Shown here piece after piece: positions 1 to 11,900 of a stretch of 64,000 nt of DNA. The notes beneath the pieces are model-generated. The model searched no databases, was not told the DNA's origin, and worked only from the letters and a program-made list of their open reading frames with translations. The DNA is from Ligustrum vulgare. Taxonomy: Eukaryota; Streptophyta; Magnoliopsida; Lamiales; Oleaceae. The stretch's first letter is position 1. The number at the start of each line of letters is the position of its first letter. The DNA lies in assembly GCA_963555705.1 (NCBI GenBank), contig OY743187.1:16878133-16942132 (forward strand). Reading direction: 5' to 3'. A program made the position numbers and the translations under genes.

Positions 1-1434
1 CTAATCTTGTTGGTCCAAAAAGTTGAGTTTGGAGCCTAGTTCTGGGGAACTAGAGTTTTAACTTGAAATGTTAATAGGAAAATGAACCCAATCACGTTAT
101 TTGTTTATTATGTACCACGTGTCCAGTTGAGACGAGACGTTAACATCAATTATCAAGATATATAATTGGAGCTCTTTAAAAGCAGTGTTCTTGTGGGCAA
201 CTTTAATAATAGTTGACACAGTCATACACTAGAATGTGTTAATGGCAAGGTTGAGACGAGAATTAATATATTGTATTAGTTGAGGTTTAGTTTATTGATA
301 ATGGGTATAGCTTTTTTCTTGTCTCAAAAACTTTTTAACTTGCGTAAGAGCTTACGTACGGAAGTTTTAATTGCAAAGTTTCTCCTGCCATCATTATTTC
401 TCAACTAAATTAGCTTTTGCTGAGTACGTTTTCTGATAAACGTCTTCAAAAAATTACTCTTGAGAAAATCTAATAATTTTAAGAAAAAGTTATCTTGTAA
501 ACACACCTCTAATCATTTCAAATAAGCAAGTAATTGTTTTTCAACTTTTGCATGTACTAAGACTTATTTATTTAAACTCACACACGTACTCTTAAGTAAG
601 CTTTTTCAGAGTCGCTAAATACCTGTTGCCGTCCGTGTCAACAAATAATTCGAAATTCCTCGAATTTTTTAGAATAGGTACGAGTCAAATAGCAACTATT
701 CAAAGCACTTCTTTTTACACTATTTCGTAAATCCAATGACTCAATTGTAATATGGATATGTACGTTATTTTCAATCCTAACAGGAAATGGAGTGAAACGA
801 ATACTCAATTTAAATTGAGTAAACAGAATTCCATACTCGATCACGATACATATAGAGTTTTGCGGAAAGCTGTGAGAGAGGACCAAAATACTATGATTTC
901 TTATGTTTTGTAATCATGATCCTACCTTACATGTAGCAAACCTGCTAAATCAAATTAATTTCAGAATAATTTCAGAATATTAGGGTTTCTATTTGTATAA
1001 TTAATACTAAAATAGGTTTGTTTGGCCATCATTTTGATATATAAATAAGGCATTCTCCGAACAATTCAAATCGAAGCAATTGAATGTCCAACTCGGGCCT
1101 GGAAAGTGCTGGGCTTGATCTCGAAGCATGGTAATGTGATATCATTTTCAATGATACCAAGTCCTATATGCCCATACTTGGTACTTCTTCAACTAAAATG
1201 ACTAGTTTGGAATCCTTGTCGCAGCTCTCGAGAAGTTGGAAAGTACCCCATGTGCGACACCATTCACACCTACCTCACATATGGTGAGTCCTCCCCCTCT
1301 ATAGGGATTTCGAGTATTCCAATTATTATGATTATGATCAAGACACGTACTCTACGAGATGTACGAAGACCATATATTACTAGATAAATGATGCACCCTC
1401 ATAAGTTTCATTCATTTACTTATTATGTTTTATT
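1..1434. other. intergenic, no gene recognised
   Basis: AT-rich sequence with no open reading frame that resembles a known protein on either strand. No terminal repeats or target duplications were found before the MITE that follows. Confidence 0.5.
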
Positions 1435-1442
1435 GTATTTCA

Positions 1443-1608
1443 TAGTATTCTAAAAAGTATAAAGCGAGACGAAAAGGTGAAGCCTAGCATTACGTTTAAA
1501 AAGAGTGGAAATGCGCAGGTGAAGCGCGAAGCGTGATGAAGCGGCGATGTCAAGCTTCAGCCCTAAACGCGTCTAAGCGTAAGCTTAAGCGGACTTTTTA
1601 GATTACTA
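1443..1608. mobile_element. short hAT-type MITE
   Basis: A 166-bp element flanked by an exact 8-bp direct repeat GTATTTCA (1435-1442 and 1609-1616), the target size made by hAT transposases. Its ends are imperfect inverted repeats, TAGTATTCTAAAAAGT and the complement of ACTTTTTAGATTACTA. The inside is rich in AAGCG/GCTTAAGC motifs and resembles the larger element at 15670-16070, so both probably belong to one family. There is no coding capacity, so it would depend on a transposase in trans. Confidence 0.8.
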
Positions 1609-1616
1609 GTATTTCA

Positions 1617-2577
1617 TGTCTTCAGATGTGATTATTTACTCTTCTTTTACTGGAGGTTTGATCTATGTCCCCTCTCAAGTCTTCTTTTTTCTTTGTTATT
1701 AGTAAAATAAATTGTGTTATGTCCATAAATAACGTGTTATAATCGTTCAAAATCAATTGCATTGTTGTTGGGCCAAAAGATGAATTTTAAGGCACAATAT
1801 TTGGCCAACAATTGTGACTAAATTGGAATGGATTCATTACTTCGTCCAGACCATCGCTTGGACAAATAGGTCGTTTTTAAGTCTTTAACTAAATCCGAGA
1901 GAAATTTGCTTGAGCCAAGTGATCACTTGCTTATAATCAAAAGATTACTTGTGTTTAATTCTTGGCCATTAGACTGATTTTTAGAATCTCAATTTTGGTG
2001 GCTTTTCATGAAAAATTTGGAACTTTTCATTAATGGTTGGCTTGATTTTGTGATGCACGGTTAGAAATCTATAAATATAAGATAGATTTTCATTTCCAAC
2101 ATAGAGAATTTAATCATTAATTTGTTGTGATTGAATTAAAATTAATTCCTCTTTTGCAAACTCAATTCCCCTAATTTTTATCAAGTTCTCATAGGAAACA
2201 CTCATACTTCGTGTTTTCCTTCTAAAAGACTTGATTAATTTTCTTAGCCAAGTGTACCTGAATCCCATAAGCAATCTCATTAACGAGAGAGAGCAATTAT
2301 CGCTTTATGGCAACAATTACGTGTTTGAGCCTTCATTGATCATTTTCGGTATTCTTGCAATTCATTAATGATCTTCATCTTCTAACTGGAAATTTGGGTA
2401 ATTTCCTTCCATTTATGTATTTATTTTTATTTATTACCTTCTCTATTTTTTTTTTATCATTAATGTTATTTGATCATTCTATTGTTGATTTAAGTTTTCA
2501 AATTTTACTTTCGCGAAATATTTCCAACATAACGTAGTACAATAAGATGAATTAAAGAAAACGTGGCAAATGAATGT
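1617..2577. other. intergenic, no gene recognised
   Basis: No convincing gene. A TATA-like stretch (ctataaatataag near 2070-2083) and AT-rich flanks could be the remnant of an old LTR, but no partner copy was found in the window. Confidence 0.45.
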
Positions 2578-2582
2578 CAAAG

Positions 2583-3339
2583 TGATGTGTTCCGGACCCA
2601 TGAAAATCGGAGTCATGGCAGGCTGACAGAAAGTTAAATATTCAAGCCAAATAAAAGTGCAGTCCAGTCAACCATGTCGGAATTGGATGGATAATATATG
2701 TTTTTCGAGTAGAAACAGGTCACTGAGTAAGACTCATGGGCTAAAGCCCTTGATCCCATTGATTTTAGGGCCAAATTCCATGGTTTGGGACTTCAAATTG
2801 GCAAATCAATGAAGCAGACGGAAATTTACTATATTTCCATAATTATAGGATTATATTTACTTTGTCTTTATTATTGTTTCCAATTAAGTTAGGACTCCAT
2901 TATGAGAGATTTTATCTATTCCCTAATTAGATTAGATTTTATTTAGTTTTCTAAGTAGACTAGGATTTTTATTCTGGTATATAAAGGCGTCTTCATTTTA
3001 ATATTAAAAACAGACTTTGATGATTGAATAAAAAAGATTAAATGTTTTTCAATTGTTTAATGTGTGGATTCACATTACAAACCCGAACTTATCAAGATTG
3101 ATTATCTTGTGGCGTTCAAATATCGAACTTATCAAATATTCGCGAGAGTATTTGTGGCGTTCAAAACTGGAAACTTATCAAGGAGATTGAGCAATTCCTT
3201 ATGGCGTTTCGAAAGTCTTGGTTCTTTATTCCGCATCGTCTAGCCATCGCGTCGTGAATATCGGGTCAAGATTCTACCGTCCATCCACAACCTGGGTTCG
3301 AAACTTTCCGGCATTTCTTCCGCCCTTCGAATCTCATCA
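2583..3339 (+). repeat. 5' LTR of the deleted Ty3-like element
   Basis: Begins TGATGTGTTCC and ends ATCTCATCA. A TATA-type promoter (tatataaag, about 2979-2987) sits where U3/R would be. It matches 4966-5713 along its whole length. The right copy lacks about 16 bp present here near 2748-2765. Confidence 0.9.
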
Positions 3340-3341
3340 TC

Positions 3342-3353
3342 TGGTATCAGAGC
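3342..3353 (+). promoter_or_regulatory. primer binding site, tRNA-iMet type
   Basis: TGGTATCAGAGC lies two bases after the LTR end. It is complementary to the 3' end of plant initiator methionine tRNA, the usual primer for minus-strand DNA synthesis in copia and many Ty3 elements. Confidence 0.9.
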
Positions 3354-3823
3354 TGGACTCTTAATTCAGGTTTTTTTCTATCCAGTTTGATTTTTATGTT
3401 TATCATCGAGTCCCATAAAAATCATTCATATCTTGTTGAGTGTTTTGTTTTCAATTTTTTGAGTTATCTTGTTCTTCGTGTCAGTAAAATTTTTCAGTTT
3501 TTGATCCATATAAAAATCCAACAAAAATTCAAAAGTGTTTGTTTTATTCGATTCTTATCCAAATCCTGTTCCGTTTGTTTTATTGTATTAGTGTCGAATT
3601 TTCGGATTTATTAAAAAAAATTATTATTATTTTTTTTAATTTAATTCCGAAAATTCATTATTCAAAAAAAAAAAAAAAAAAAAATTATTCCAAATCCAAG
3701 AACCACTTTCTTGAGTTTCTTTAAAATTCTTGATATTCATTTCCTTCCAAGTAAATAAAAGTCGTTCTTGCTATTTGATGTCTAAATCCTCTTCATTTTT
3801 GAATTTTTTTTAATGTCACATAA

Positions 3824-4414
3824 GTGATGGATTATGATTCGGGCTCTTTATTCCAAACTAGATGTTATGTAAATCATAAGGGGTGCAGTTTGGCGATTAA
3901 TGGAAAGTGTTTTACTAATTTCGTTAGTAGCACCGTGGTTGAAAAATTAGGATTACCCCTAGAACCACACCATAAACCTTATATGATGACGTGGATGAGA
4001 GAGTTTGGAGATATCAAAGTAACCAAACAAGTTCTAGTGTCTATTACCCAGGGAAGGTATAGTGAGGATGTATGGTGTGATGTAGTGTCATTGAAGTCTT
4101 ATCATATTTTATTGGGAAAACCTTGAAGACATAGGAGGGAGGCTGTTTATGATAAGAGTATGCACATATACCAATTCCTTAAGAAAGGGAAAACATGCGT
4201 ACTATATGGGTTGACATTAGAGGAAGCACTAGAAGATTCACGGAGGGTAAGGATGGAGAGTGAAAAGTCGTGTAATAGGAGGCATCGTTGGGATAAGGAT
4301 ATTGAAAAGAAGGAGGGGGAGTTTAAATTAAAAACGGATAATCAAATTCCAAAATTTGATGAGGAAAATGTGGAGTTGGGTAGCGAGGAAGTGATTAAGA
4401 ATGAAAATTGTTGA
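3824..4414 (+). pseudogene. retropepsin-like fragment of a Ty3/gypsy Gag-Pol
   Basis: Translation resembles the pepsin-like protease of plant Ty3 elements: an RCYVNHKGCSL start, then VVEKLGL, then a terminal LLGKP. The aspartate expected in the catalytic D-G pair reads as asparagine (residue 26 of the frame). One in-frame TGA at 4124-4126 replaces the tryptophan that normally follows; the same frame then runs on to 4414. No reverse transcriptase follows. I infer a dead fragment left by internal deletion. Confidence 0.75.
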
Positions 4415-4965
4415 TGATGAGAGGAATGAATTGGGGGTTGAGGTAGAAGTTCAACATTTGAACGTTAAATTGGAAGATCCACATTTGAGTAGTAATGAGG
4501 TAGTACACGAGCATGGTGATAAAAATCTGGAGATTGGAGATGTGGTTGAATTTGAAAGTAAGAATATTAAAAAGGTGCTTGAGAGAAAAGAAGTAGAGGG
4601 GAATAAACGAGAACTTGCAAAGGAAGAACGAGGTGAATAGAAGGGCCTCGAGGTTCCAAAAGAGGAATTGACAGTGATAATTCATGAATACAAGGATCCA
4701 TACCTTGTACCTCATGAACCTAACATTTCCCTCCCCGCTTTATTTAATTTTGTCTTGCATGTTAAATGTGCTTGGAAATTTGGGCAACACCACCAATGCC
4801 CACGGGAGTTTCTACGTCAATCCATTCATGTAACCCAAGTTACATGATACTATCGGTCATCCATCTGGCATGGAAGCAATAATTTTTCGTTTGATCCAGG
4901 AGGTGAAGTGAAACAATAGGAACAAAACTATAATTCGGGGCTAATCATCATAAAGAAGGAGGGTA

Positions 4966-5713
4966 TGATGTGTTCCGGACCCACGACAATCGGAGTCATA
5001 TCAGGCTTGACAGAAAGTTAAATATTCAAGCCAAATAAAAGTGCAGTCCAGTCAACCATGTCGGAATTGGATGGATAATATATATTTTTCGAGTAGAAAC
5101 AGGTCACTGAGCAAGACTCATGGGCTATAGCCTTTAGGGTCAAATTCCATCATTTGGGGCTTCAAATTGGCAAATCAATGATGCAGACGGAAATTTACTA
5201 TATTTCCATAATTATAGGATTATATTTACTTTGTCTTTATTATTATTTCCAATTAAATTAGGACTCTATTATGAGAGATTTTATCTATTCCCTAATTAGA
5301 TTAGATTTTATATAGTTTTCTAAGTAGACTAGGATTTTTATTCTGGTAGCCTATATAAAGACGTCTTCATTGTAATATTAAAAACAGACTTTGATGATTG
5401 AATAAAAAAGATTGAATGTTTTTCAATTGTTTAATGTGTGGATTTACATTACAAACCCGAACTTATCAAGATTGATTATCTTGTGGCGTTCAAATATCAA
5501 ACTTATCAAATATTCGTGAGAATATTTGTGGCGTTCAAAACTAGAAACTTATCAAGGAGATTGAGCAATTCCTTGTGTCGTTTTGAAAGTCTTGATTCTT
5601 TATTCCGCATCGTCGAACCATCGCGTCGTGAACATCTGATCAAGATTCCACCGTCCATCCACAACTTGGGTTCGAAACTTTCCGACGTTTCTTCCGCGCT
5701 TCGAATCTCTTCA
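4966..5713 (+). repeat. 3' LTR of the deleted Ty3-like element
   Basis: Partner of 2583-3339. It starts TGATGTG after a purine-rich tract, carries the same TATA-type promoter (about 5350-5358) and ends TCTCTTCA directly before the CAAAG target copy. Confidence 0.9.
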
Positions 5714-5994
5714 CAAAGTCTCGAGGGAGCTTAAGAAGGTTGAGGAGCAAGAGAGCAAACTTGAGAGCTCAAGTTTATGCTGGGGAGGTCAAGGTAAACT
5801 CAAATAATTTTATATTTGCTAAATTAGTCTGTAAAGAATAAAAAAATATTTGAAAATCATGCAGGGAGTGAAGAATAGGCTATAGCGCCTGCGCCACTTA
5901 AGATCAAGCTTCTCGTCAGCTCATATAAATTGACTCGTGAACGGTGAACCACAATTAATCGATATCCGCTCATGTTTTTCATTCAAATAAAAAA

Positions 5995-7543
5995 GGGTTA
6001 ATAGCACAAAACGTCCCAACGTTTGACATGTATTGTGCAAAACGTCCCAACGTTTTGATTTTTGACGCTAAACATCCCAACCTTTACAATTTTTGGTAGA
6101 AGACATCATTTCTGTCAATTTTAACCTCATTTCACCGTTAACTTCAAATTTAACAGTAAATTTCAAGGGCATTTTCGTCCAAAAAAAAGCAGCTCATTCA
6201 TACTTGGGTAATTGGCACAAAACGTCCCTACGTTTGACACTTATTGTAGAAAAACGTCCCTACGTTTATTTTTTTGGCGAATAACGTCCCTACGTTTATT
6301 TTTTCTACCTTTAAATTTTCTTGTTCATTAGTCCCCAAATTTTACTTTTCTTTCAATTTAGTCATTCCGTATTTTATTTAAAAGTGTCTTCAAACGTGTA
6401 TAACTTTTGATCTACAACTCCGAATTGCACTCCGTTTTTTGCGTTGAACTCTAAATTCAACCATCTTTCTTATGATGTATCATGTGCTCATTTATTAAAT
6501 ATTTCGTTTTGACTTTTGTATAGTAGATACTTATTTTGTTAGGGCATAATTGATTGACGTAAATTGATTTATGTAAATTTTATTGAAACAGTGAAATTTT
6601 AATTTTAGTGTGTGTTCGGTGGCCAGCGGAATTTATAAATTGGATTTATTTGACTTTGTAATCTTTTTAAGGTAAAATATTTGGTTAAAAATTGGTATGT
6701 TTAGCCCCTGTTTGAGCCATGTTATAATCTCTAATAACTTTCTGAACAACACACATTCTCTCTCTTCAAATTACTTTTTAAAAATTGGAGAAAAAATTGT
6801 GTGTTGTTCAGAAAGTTATTAGAGATTATAACATGGCTCAAATAGGGGCTAAACATACCAATTTTTAACCAAATATTTTACCTTAAAAAGATTACAAAGT
6901 CAAATAAATCCAATTTATAAATTTCGCTGGCTGCCGAACACACACTAAAATTAAATTTTCACTGTATCAATAAAATTTACAGAAATCAATTTACGTCAAT
7001 CAATTATGCCCTAACAAAATAAGTATCTACTATACAAAAGTCAAAACGAGATGTTTAATAAATGAGCACATGATACATCATAAGAAAGATGGTTGAATTT
7101 GGAGTTCAACGCAAAAAACAGAGTGCAATTCGGAGTTGTAGATCAAAAGTTATACACGTTTGAAGACACCTTTAAATAAAATACGGAATGACTAAATTGA
7201 AAGAAAAGTAAAATTTGGGGACTAATGAACAAGAAAATTTAAAGGTAGGGACATTATTCGCCAAAAAAATAAACGTAGGGACGTTTTTCCACAATAAGTG
7301 TCAAACGTAGGGACGTTTTGTGCCAATTACCCAAGTATGAATGGGCTGCTTTTTTTTGGACGAAAATGCCCTTGAAATTTACTGTTCAATTTGAAGTTAA
7401 CGGTGAAATGGGGTTAAAATTGACAGAAATGATGTCTTCTACCAAAAATTGTAAAGGTTGGGATGTTTAGCGTCAAAAATCAAAACGTTGGGACGTTTTG
7501 CACAATACATATCAAACGTTGGGACGTTTTGTGCTATTAATCC
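5995..7543. mobile_element. long-palindrome Mutator-like (foldback) element
   Basis: A 1549-bp element made almost wholly of two inverted arms of about 760 bp around a short spacer (about 6754-6796). It begins GGGTTAATAGCAC and ends GTGCTATTAATCC. A 9-bp direct repeat AATAAAAAA (5986-5994 and 7544-7552) is the duplication size of Mutator-like elements, though it is low-complexity. Each arm carries two groups of a dyad motif AACGT-N4-ACGTT near its outer end. No transposase is encoded. A diverged relative of the inner arm occurs at about 61820-62225. Confidence 0.85.
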
Positions 7544-7614
7544 AATAAAAAATAAGGCAAGTGGATATTCGGCTCCCTTGGCCGAGATTATTCAACTCAT
7601 CGCCTCTATGTAGG

Positions 7615-8726
7615 TAGGGATGTCAATAAGTCGAGTTAGGAGCCAAAGATCGAGGCTTGAACTTTTAGGGTACGGATTTTTTTTTTTGCTCAAACGGAGT
7701 CAAAGCTCTTCCCCAAAAATAAGGCTCGACTCAAGCATTTCCAAGTCGAGCTGAGCCCCGAACTTTTAAATTTTATTTCATTTTTATAACGAAAAATCCA
7801 TAAACTTGTTATTTAAAATGTACATATACAACGATTCAAATCGACCTGCAGTCAAATTTCAAGGATCGAACTTTTTTTTTGGCTTGAACCAAGTCAAGAC
7901 AAATCACGTCCCTAAAAGAAAGCTCGACTCGAGTTTTGGCCCAAAATCTTGAACCATGAATCGAGTTAAGACTAAGGCCCTGTTCTCTTTGTTATTTTGA
8001 GGTCGTTTTCTGTTTTTATTTTCGAAAACGCTAAAAACGTGTTCTGTTTACCATTTTGGAAAAAAAAAATTGTACACAAAATGTAAAACGCTCAAAACCT
8101 TGTTTTGAGCGTTTTATGTGTATTTCGACAAAAAATATCCAAAACGCGTTTTAGGAATCTTTTTTTTTTTTAAAGAATTATTTTAACTTGGAATTAAGCT
8201 TAAATAAAGTTTTATTGAATTCAATATCAACATTACCAAAAAAAAAAAAATTAAATGAGAATTCTTGTTGTTATATTTCAAAAAATGCACTGATAAATGG
8301 ACTCTGGGGTTTTGAAAGAACTTGCATTTTCTGGATTTTAATAGAAGTAGAGCTTTCTCAAATCCCGAAATGACCAAGCTGTGTTAATATAGACTTTTAA
8401 TGCTCACATTAGTGTGTTACATGTAACCATGTTTTCGATGTATTGTGAAAGGAAATTTGAGTTTGAGTCATTAATATTCTGTAAGCAAATTAATTAAAAA
8501 TAATTTAAGTAGTATTCTGTAAAATTTCAAAAAGAACGTATTTTCTAGTTTTTCATTTTCAAAAACAGTTTTCATAAATGACAAACAAAACGCGTTTTCA
8601 GCAATTTTAAAAACAAAAATTAAAATACAAAACATTCTCGAAAATGAAAATACAAACTGAACGCCACCTAAATTCTTTTGCGCAGAGCCCGAACGACCCG
8701 AATCTACGTGTCATTTTGCCATCCCG
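7615..8726. mobile_element. hAT-like non-autonomous element, interrupted
   Basis: The left end TAGGGATGTCAA and the right end TTGCCATCCCG are inverted. The flanks TATGTAGG (7607-7614) and TATGAAGG (8727-8734) match at 7 of 8 positions, as in an aged hAT target duplication. The interior is rich in GAGTCGAG and ACTCGAG words on both sides. It is split by a complete Harbinger MITE at 7976-8668. No coding sequence. End positions may be off by one or two bases. Confidence 0.6.
7976..8668. mobile_element. Harbinger-type MITE nested in the hAT-like element
   Basis: A 693-bp element with TAA at both flanks (7973-7975 and 8669-8671), as PIF/Harbinger elements leave. The ends are imperfect inverted repeats, GGCCCTGTTCTCTTTG on the left and the complement of GGTGGCGTTCAGTTTG on the right. 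Inside are repeated AAAACGCG/CGTTTT words. The same family occurs at 61380-62477. No real coding capacity. Confidence 0.8.
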
Positions 8727-8750
8727 TATGAAGGGATGAAGTAAAAAATT

Positions 8751-8822
8751 GCCCCGATGCAGAATCGGGGCTACAGACCTTCAGTTCACAAGATCGACGC
8801 TCTTCCACTGAGCTATAGGAGC
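8751..8822 (-). tRNA. tRNA-Thr(TGT)-like, probable pseudogene
   Basis: The minus strand folds as a cloverleaf: acceptor GCTCCTA against TCGGGGC (six of seven pairs), D arm GCTC/GAGC, and anticodon loop CTTGTGA with anticodon TGT (threonine). A T-stem TGTAG/CTGCA and a T-run terminator (about 8743-8748) follow. The A box TAGCTCAGTGG is intact. Against function: the T loop has 8 bases and lacks TTCRANY, and the anticodon stem has one mismatch and one G-T pair. Probably decayed. Confidence 0.65.
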
Positions 8823-8928
8823 TCTATGCGCTACCTCGTGCCATAGAATTAATTTACTCTAATATAATATAACGTCTTTGCCTTGCGATTTCTCACTGAA
8901 GAATTGGGTTGGTTCAGGTTATCTTTCG
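8823..8928 (+). promoter_or_regulatory. MHF2 upstream region / 5' UTR
   Basis: About 100 bp between the tRNA-like sequence and the MHF2 start codon. A weak TATA-like string taatataatataa lies near 8859-8871. The core promoter is therefore squeezed against the tRNA relic and the transposon nest upstream. The transcription start cannot be fixed from sequence alone. Confidence 0.3.
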
Positions 8929-11900
8929 ATGGAGACGGAGGAAAATACTTACGATCCTGTAAAACACTAGCTTTTATCTCCTTCTTCATGAATTTCGTAT
9001 AAATAACGAAATGCATTCTTGTATAATTGTGTTAATTCGGGCTGTAAAAATCTGAAAGCTTATTATTTTGATTGGTGTACATAAGCAGGATTTGATTCGT
9101 GCAATTTTTCAACTCGTTTGGAAAAGAAGAGCAGCAGGTTATTCGTTTCCTTTTTTTCTCAATTTTGTTTTCATATTAAGTTGCTATCTTGAAATTGAAT
9201 CTCACATTACGATATCATTTTTTATTTTTTGTGGGCAGAGCGGGAGAAAAATGAACGCACAGAAACTGTGGAGGCTGAGGTTCAATTTAAAAAAAAAAAA
9301 AAAATCATATTTCGATTATTACCTATTCAATGTCATTTCCAAAATCAAGGGACTTTTAATTCTTTTTTAAGGAATGGATGTTATATTTAATTTGATAGAA
9401 CAGCCATTGATTCTTCGATGTATATACATATAAAATGCCTGATATTACTATGATCATTTGAACATATCAATCAAAGTCCCTTTTTTTCGAATTGTTATGA
9501 GGTTCGCATGATTGCCCGACTGATTAAAGTTAATTATTTATAGATGGGAGTCGGTACATCAAAGAAGAATCGACTTACGTATGGTAAGGAATCCACAATC
9601 TTGACTTTTCTTTTGGAATAGAGCTTGGGTTCTCTGGACTCACTTGTTGGAATGCATTGTGCAAATGTGTGTTACCGTTTGTGTTTCTAGTTGTTGTTCG
9701 AGAATTTGTCTATGTGTTGGTAGATGGAGACTATTAGGTGGAAGATTAGTTGGTGAAAATAATTAGGTGAATGTTGGTAGGTTTTGGTAGTAGGTAAGGA
9801 TGGTGAAATTTGTTATTCCCAATTCATCCTAATTCTTCCTATAAATAGAGCTCAAGTGTTGAAGAGAAACACCACCACAACAAAGAGTGTTTGTAGAGAG
9901 CAACACAAGAGAGGCATTTCACAAAATAGTGAGAAAAGTGAGTTGGAGAGAATAGCCTTTGCATAGGCAGATAAAAATACAGTGTTGTATTTTGTACTCC
10001 TCATTTTCGAGTTAGTGAAATATATTGGTGTGGGTCTGTGGACGTAGGCAAATTGCTGAACCACGTAAATCTTTGTGTTTCGTATTTGCATTTTATTTTT
10101 GCGTATTTATATTTTCTCAGTCCAATTTATTTGTGTCACATCGATCCTGGACGGGATTAGTTGCGTCCTAATTCCCAACAATTGGTATCAGAGCCTTGGC
10201 TCATTAAAGTCTTTTGAAATTCTTAGTATGCTCTGTGGTTGCAGCTTTGACTGATCTTCCACATCAGAAAAGATTTCTTTAGACTGTTTTGTGATCGAGT
10301 GGGAGCAATGTCGACAGATGAGAAAATATCCAAAATTGATAAATTTGATGGTTCAAATTTTGGATTTTGGAAAATGCAAATGGAGGACTATTTGTACCAG
10401 AAGGATCTATACAAACCACTAAAAGAAAAGCCAGAAGATATAAGCCAGGGGGATTGGGAGTTGCTTGATCGAAAAGCACTCGGCACAATCAGGCTGACGT
10501 TGTCAAAGTCAGTGGCCTTCAACATAAAAAATGAGAAGACGACAGAGTCTCTCATGGCAGCCCTCTCTAGCATGTACGAACAGCCATCTGCAGCAAATAA
10601 AGTCCACTTAATTAAAAAGTTGTTCAATATGAAGATGGCCGAAGGCGGAAGATTTGGGGAGCACCTAAATGAATTCAATGAAGTGACGGACCAGCTAAAC
10701 ACAGTCGAAATCACTTTTAGTGATGAAGTTCGAGCTCTGTTGATTCTTGGGCAGTTGCCAGACAGCTGGAATGGTACAGTCACAGCAATTAGTGGCTCTG
10801 CCGGAAAGTCAAAATTGAAGTTCGATGATGTCGTAAGCATGATCTTAACGGAGGAGATCAGACGACAGTCAGAAGGTGTCTCAACTTCAGGATCGGCGTT
10901 GAACGTGGAAAGCAGAGGCAGGAGTTCTAACAGAGGAAATGGGCGGGGCAACGGCAAATTCAGAAGTGGTAGATCGAGGTCCAGAAATCCAAACAATCCT
11001 AACAAGACAAAGGTTGTGGAATGTTGGAAGTGTGGCAAGACCGGTCATTACAAAAACCAGTGTCCAACACCTCCAAAAGAAAAGGAGAACAGGACGGAGG
11101 TTAATGTTGTGGAAGAGGAAGCGGACGATGCTTTGATATGCTCTTTGGAGAGAAAAACGGAATACTGGGTGATTGATTCCGGAGCATCTTTTCATGCTAC
11201 CTCAAACAAGGAGTTTTTTGTAAACTATACGCGGGGTGATTTTGGCAGAGTATATCTCGGTAATGATCAACCGTGTGGCGTGGTCGGAAAAGGTGATGTA
11301 CAGATCAAGATCAATGGATCTGTGTGGAAGCTGAAGGACGTGAGACATATTCCAGAATTGAGGAAGAACTTGATCTCCGTCAAGCAATTGTCGGGAGAAG
11401 GACATGTCACCACCTTCTCTGGTGATAACTGGAAGATCACCAAGGGCGCCATGATTATCGCTCGAGGCAAGGATACTGGCACCCTTTACACAACGACGGA
11501 TGCTTGTGTGACAATTGCAGTTGCTGAAAGCAAGGAGGGCCCAAACTTGTGGCACCAGAGACTTGGGCATATGAGTCAGAAGGGACTCAAGTATATGCAT
11601 GCAAAGGGGAAACTACCAGAGCTTCAGTCTACTGATATAGACTTATGCGAGAGTTGCATCTTTGGGAAGCAGACCAGGGTGAGTTTCAACACTAGTGGCA
11701 GAACTCGGAAGCAAGAGAAACTTGAGTTAGTCCATACAGACGTCTGGGGACCAACCGCAGTTTCATCTATTGGCGGAAAGTCATACTTTGTGACTTTCAT
11801 TGATGACCACTCGAGAAAAGTGTGGGTTTATTTCTTGAGACACAAGTCCGAAGTATTCGATGTGTTCAAGAAGTGGAAAGCCATGGTGGAAAATGAAACA

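Larger units (their letters stand above)
2583..5713 (+). mobile_element. deleted Ty3-like LTR retrotransposon (non-autonomous)
   Basis: A complete LTR-internal-LTR structure of 3131 bp. The LTRs are 2583-3339 and 4966-5713, starting TGATGTG and ending CA. An exact 5-bp target duplication CAAAG lies outside (2578-2582 and 5714-5718). The primer site follows the left LTR, and a purine tract (about 4952-4963) precedes the right one. The 1.6-kb interior keeps only a retropepsin-like remnant; reverse transcriptase and integrase are absent, so it can move only in trans. The LTRs differ by substitutions and indels (757 against 748 bp), so it is not recent. Confidence 0.92.

Noticed and set aside
638..886. 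82-aa minus-strand frame
   Set aside because: No domain, no splice context, AT-rich chance frame.
10388..11038. Long antisense frame (216 aa) within copia gag
   Set aside because: Mirror of the codon usage of the real Gag-Pol frame; no family resemblance.
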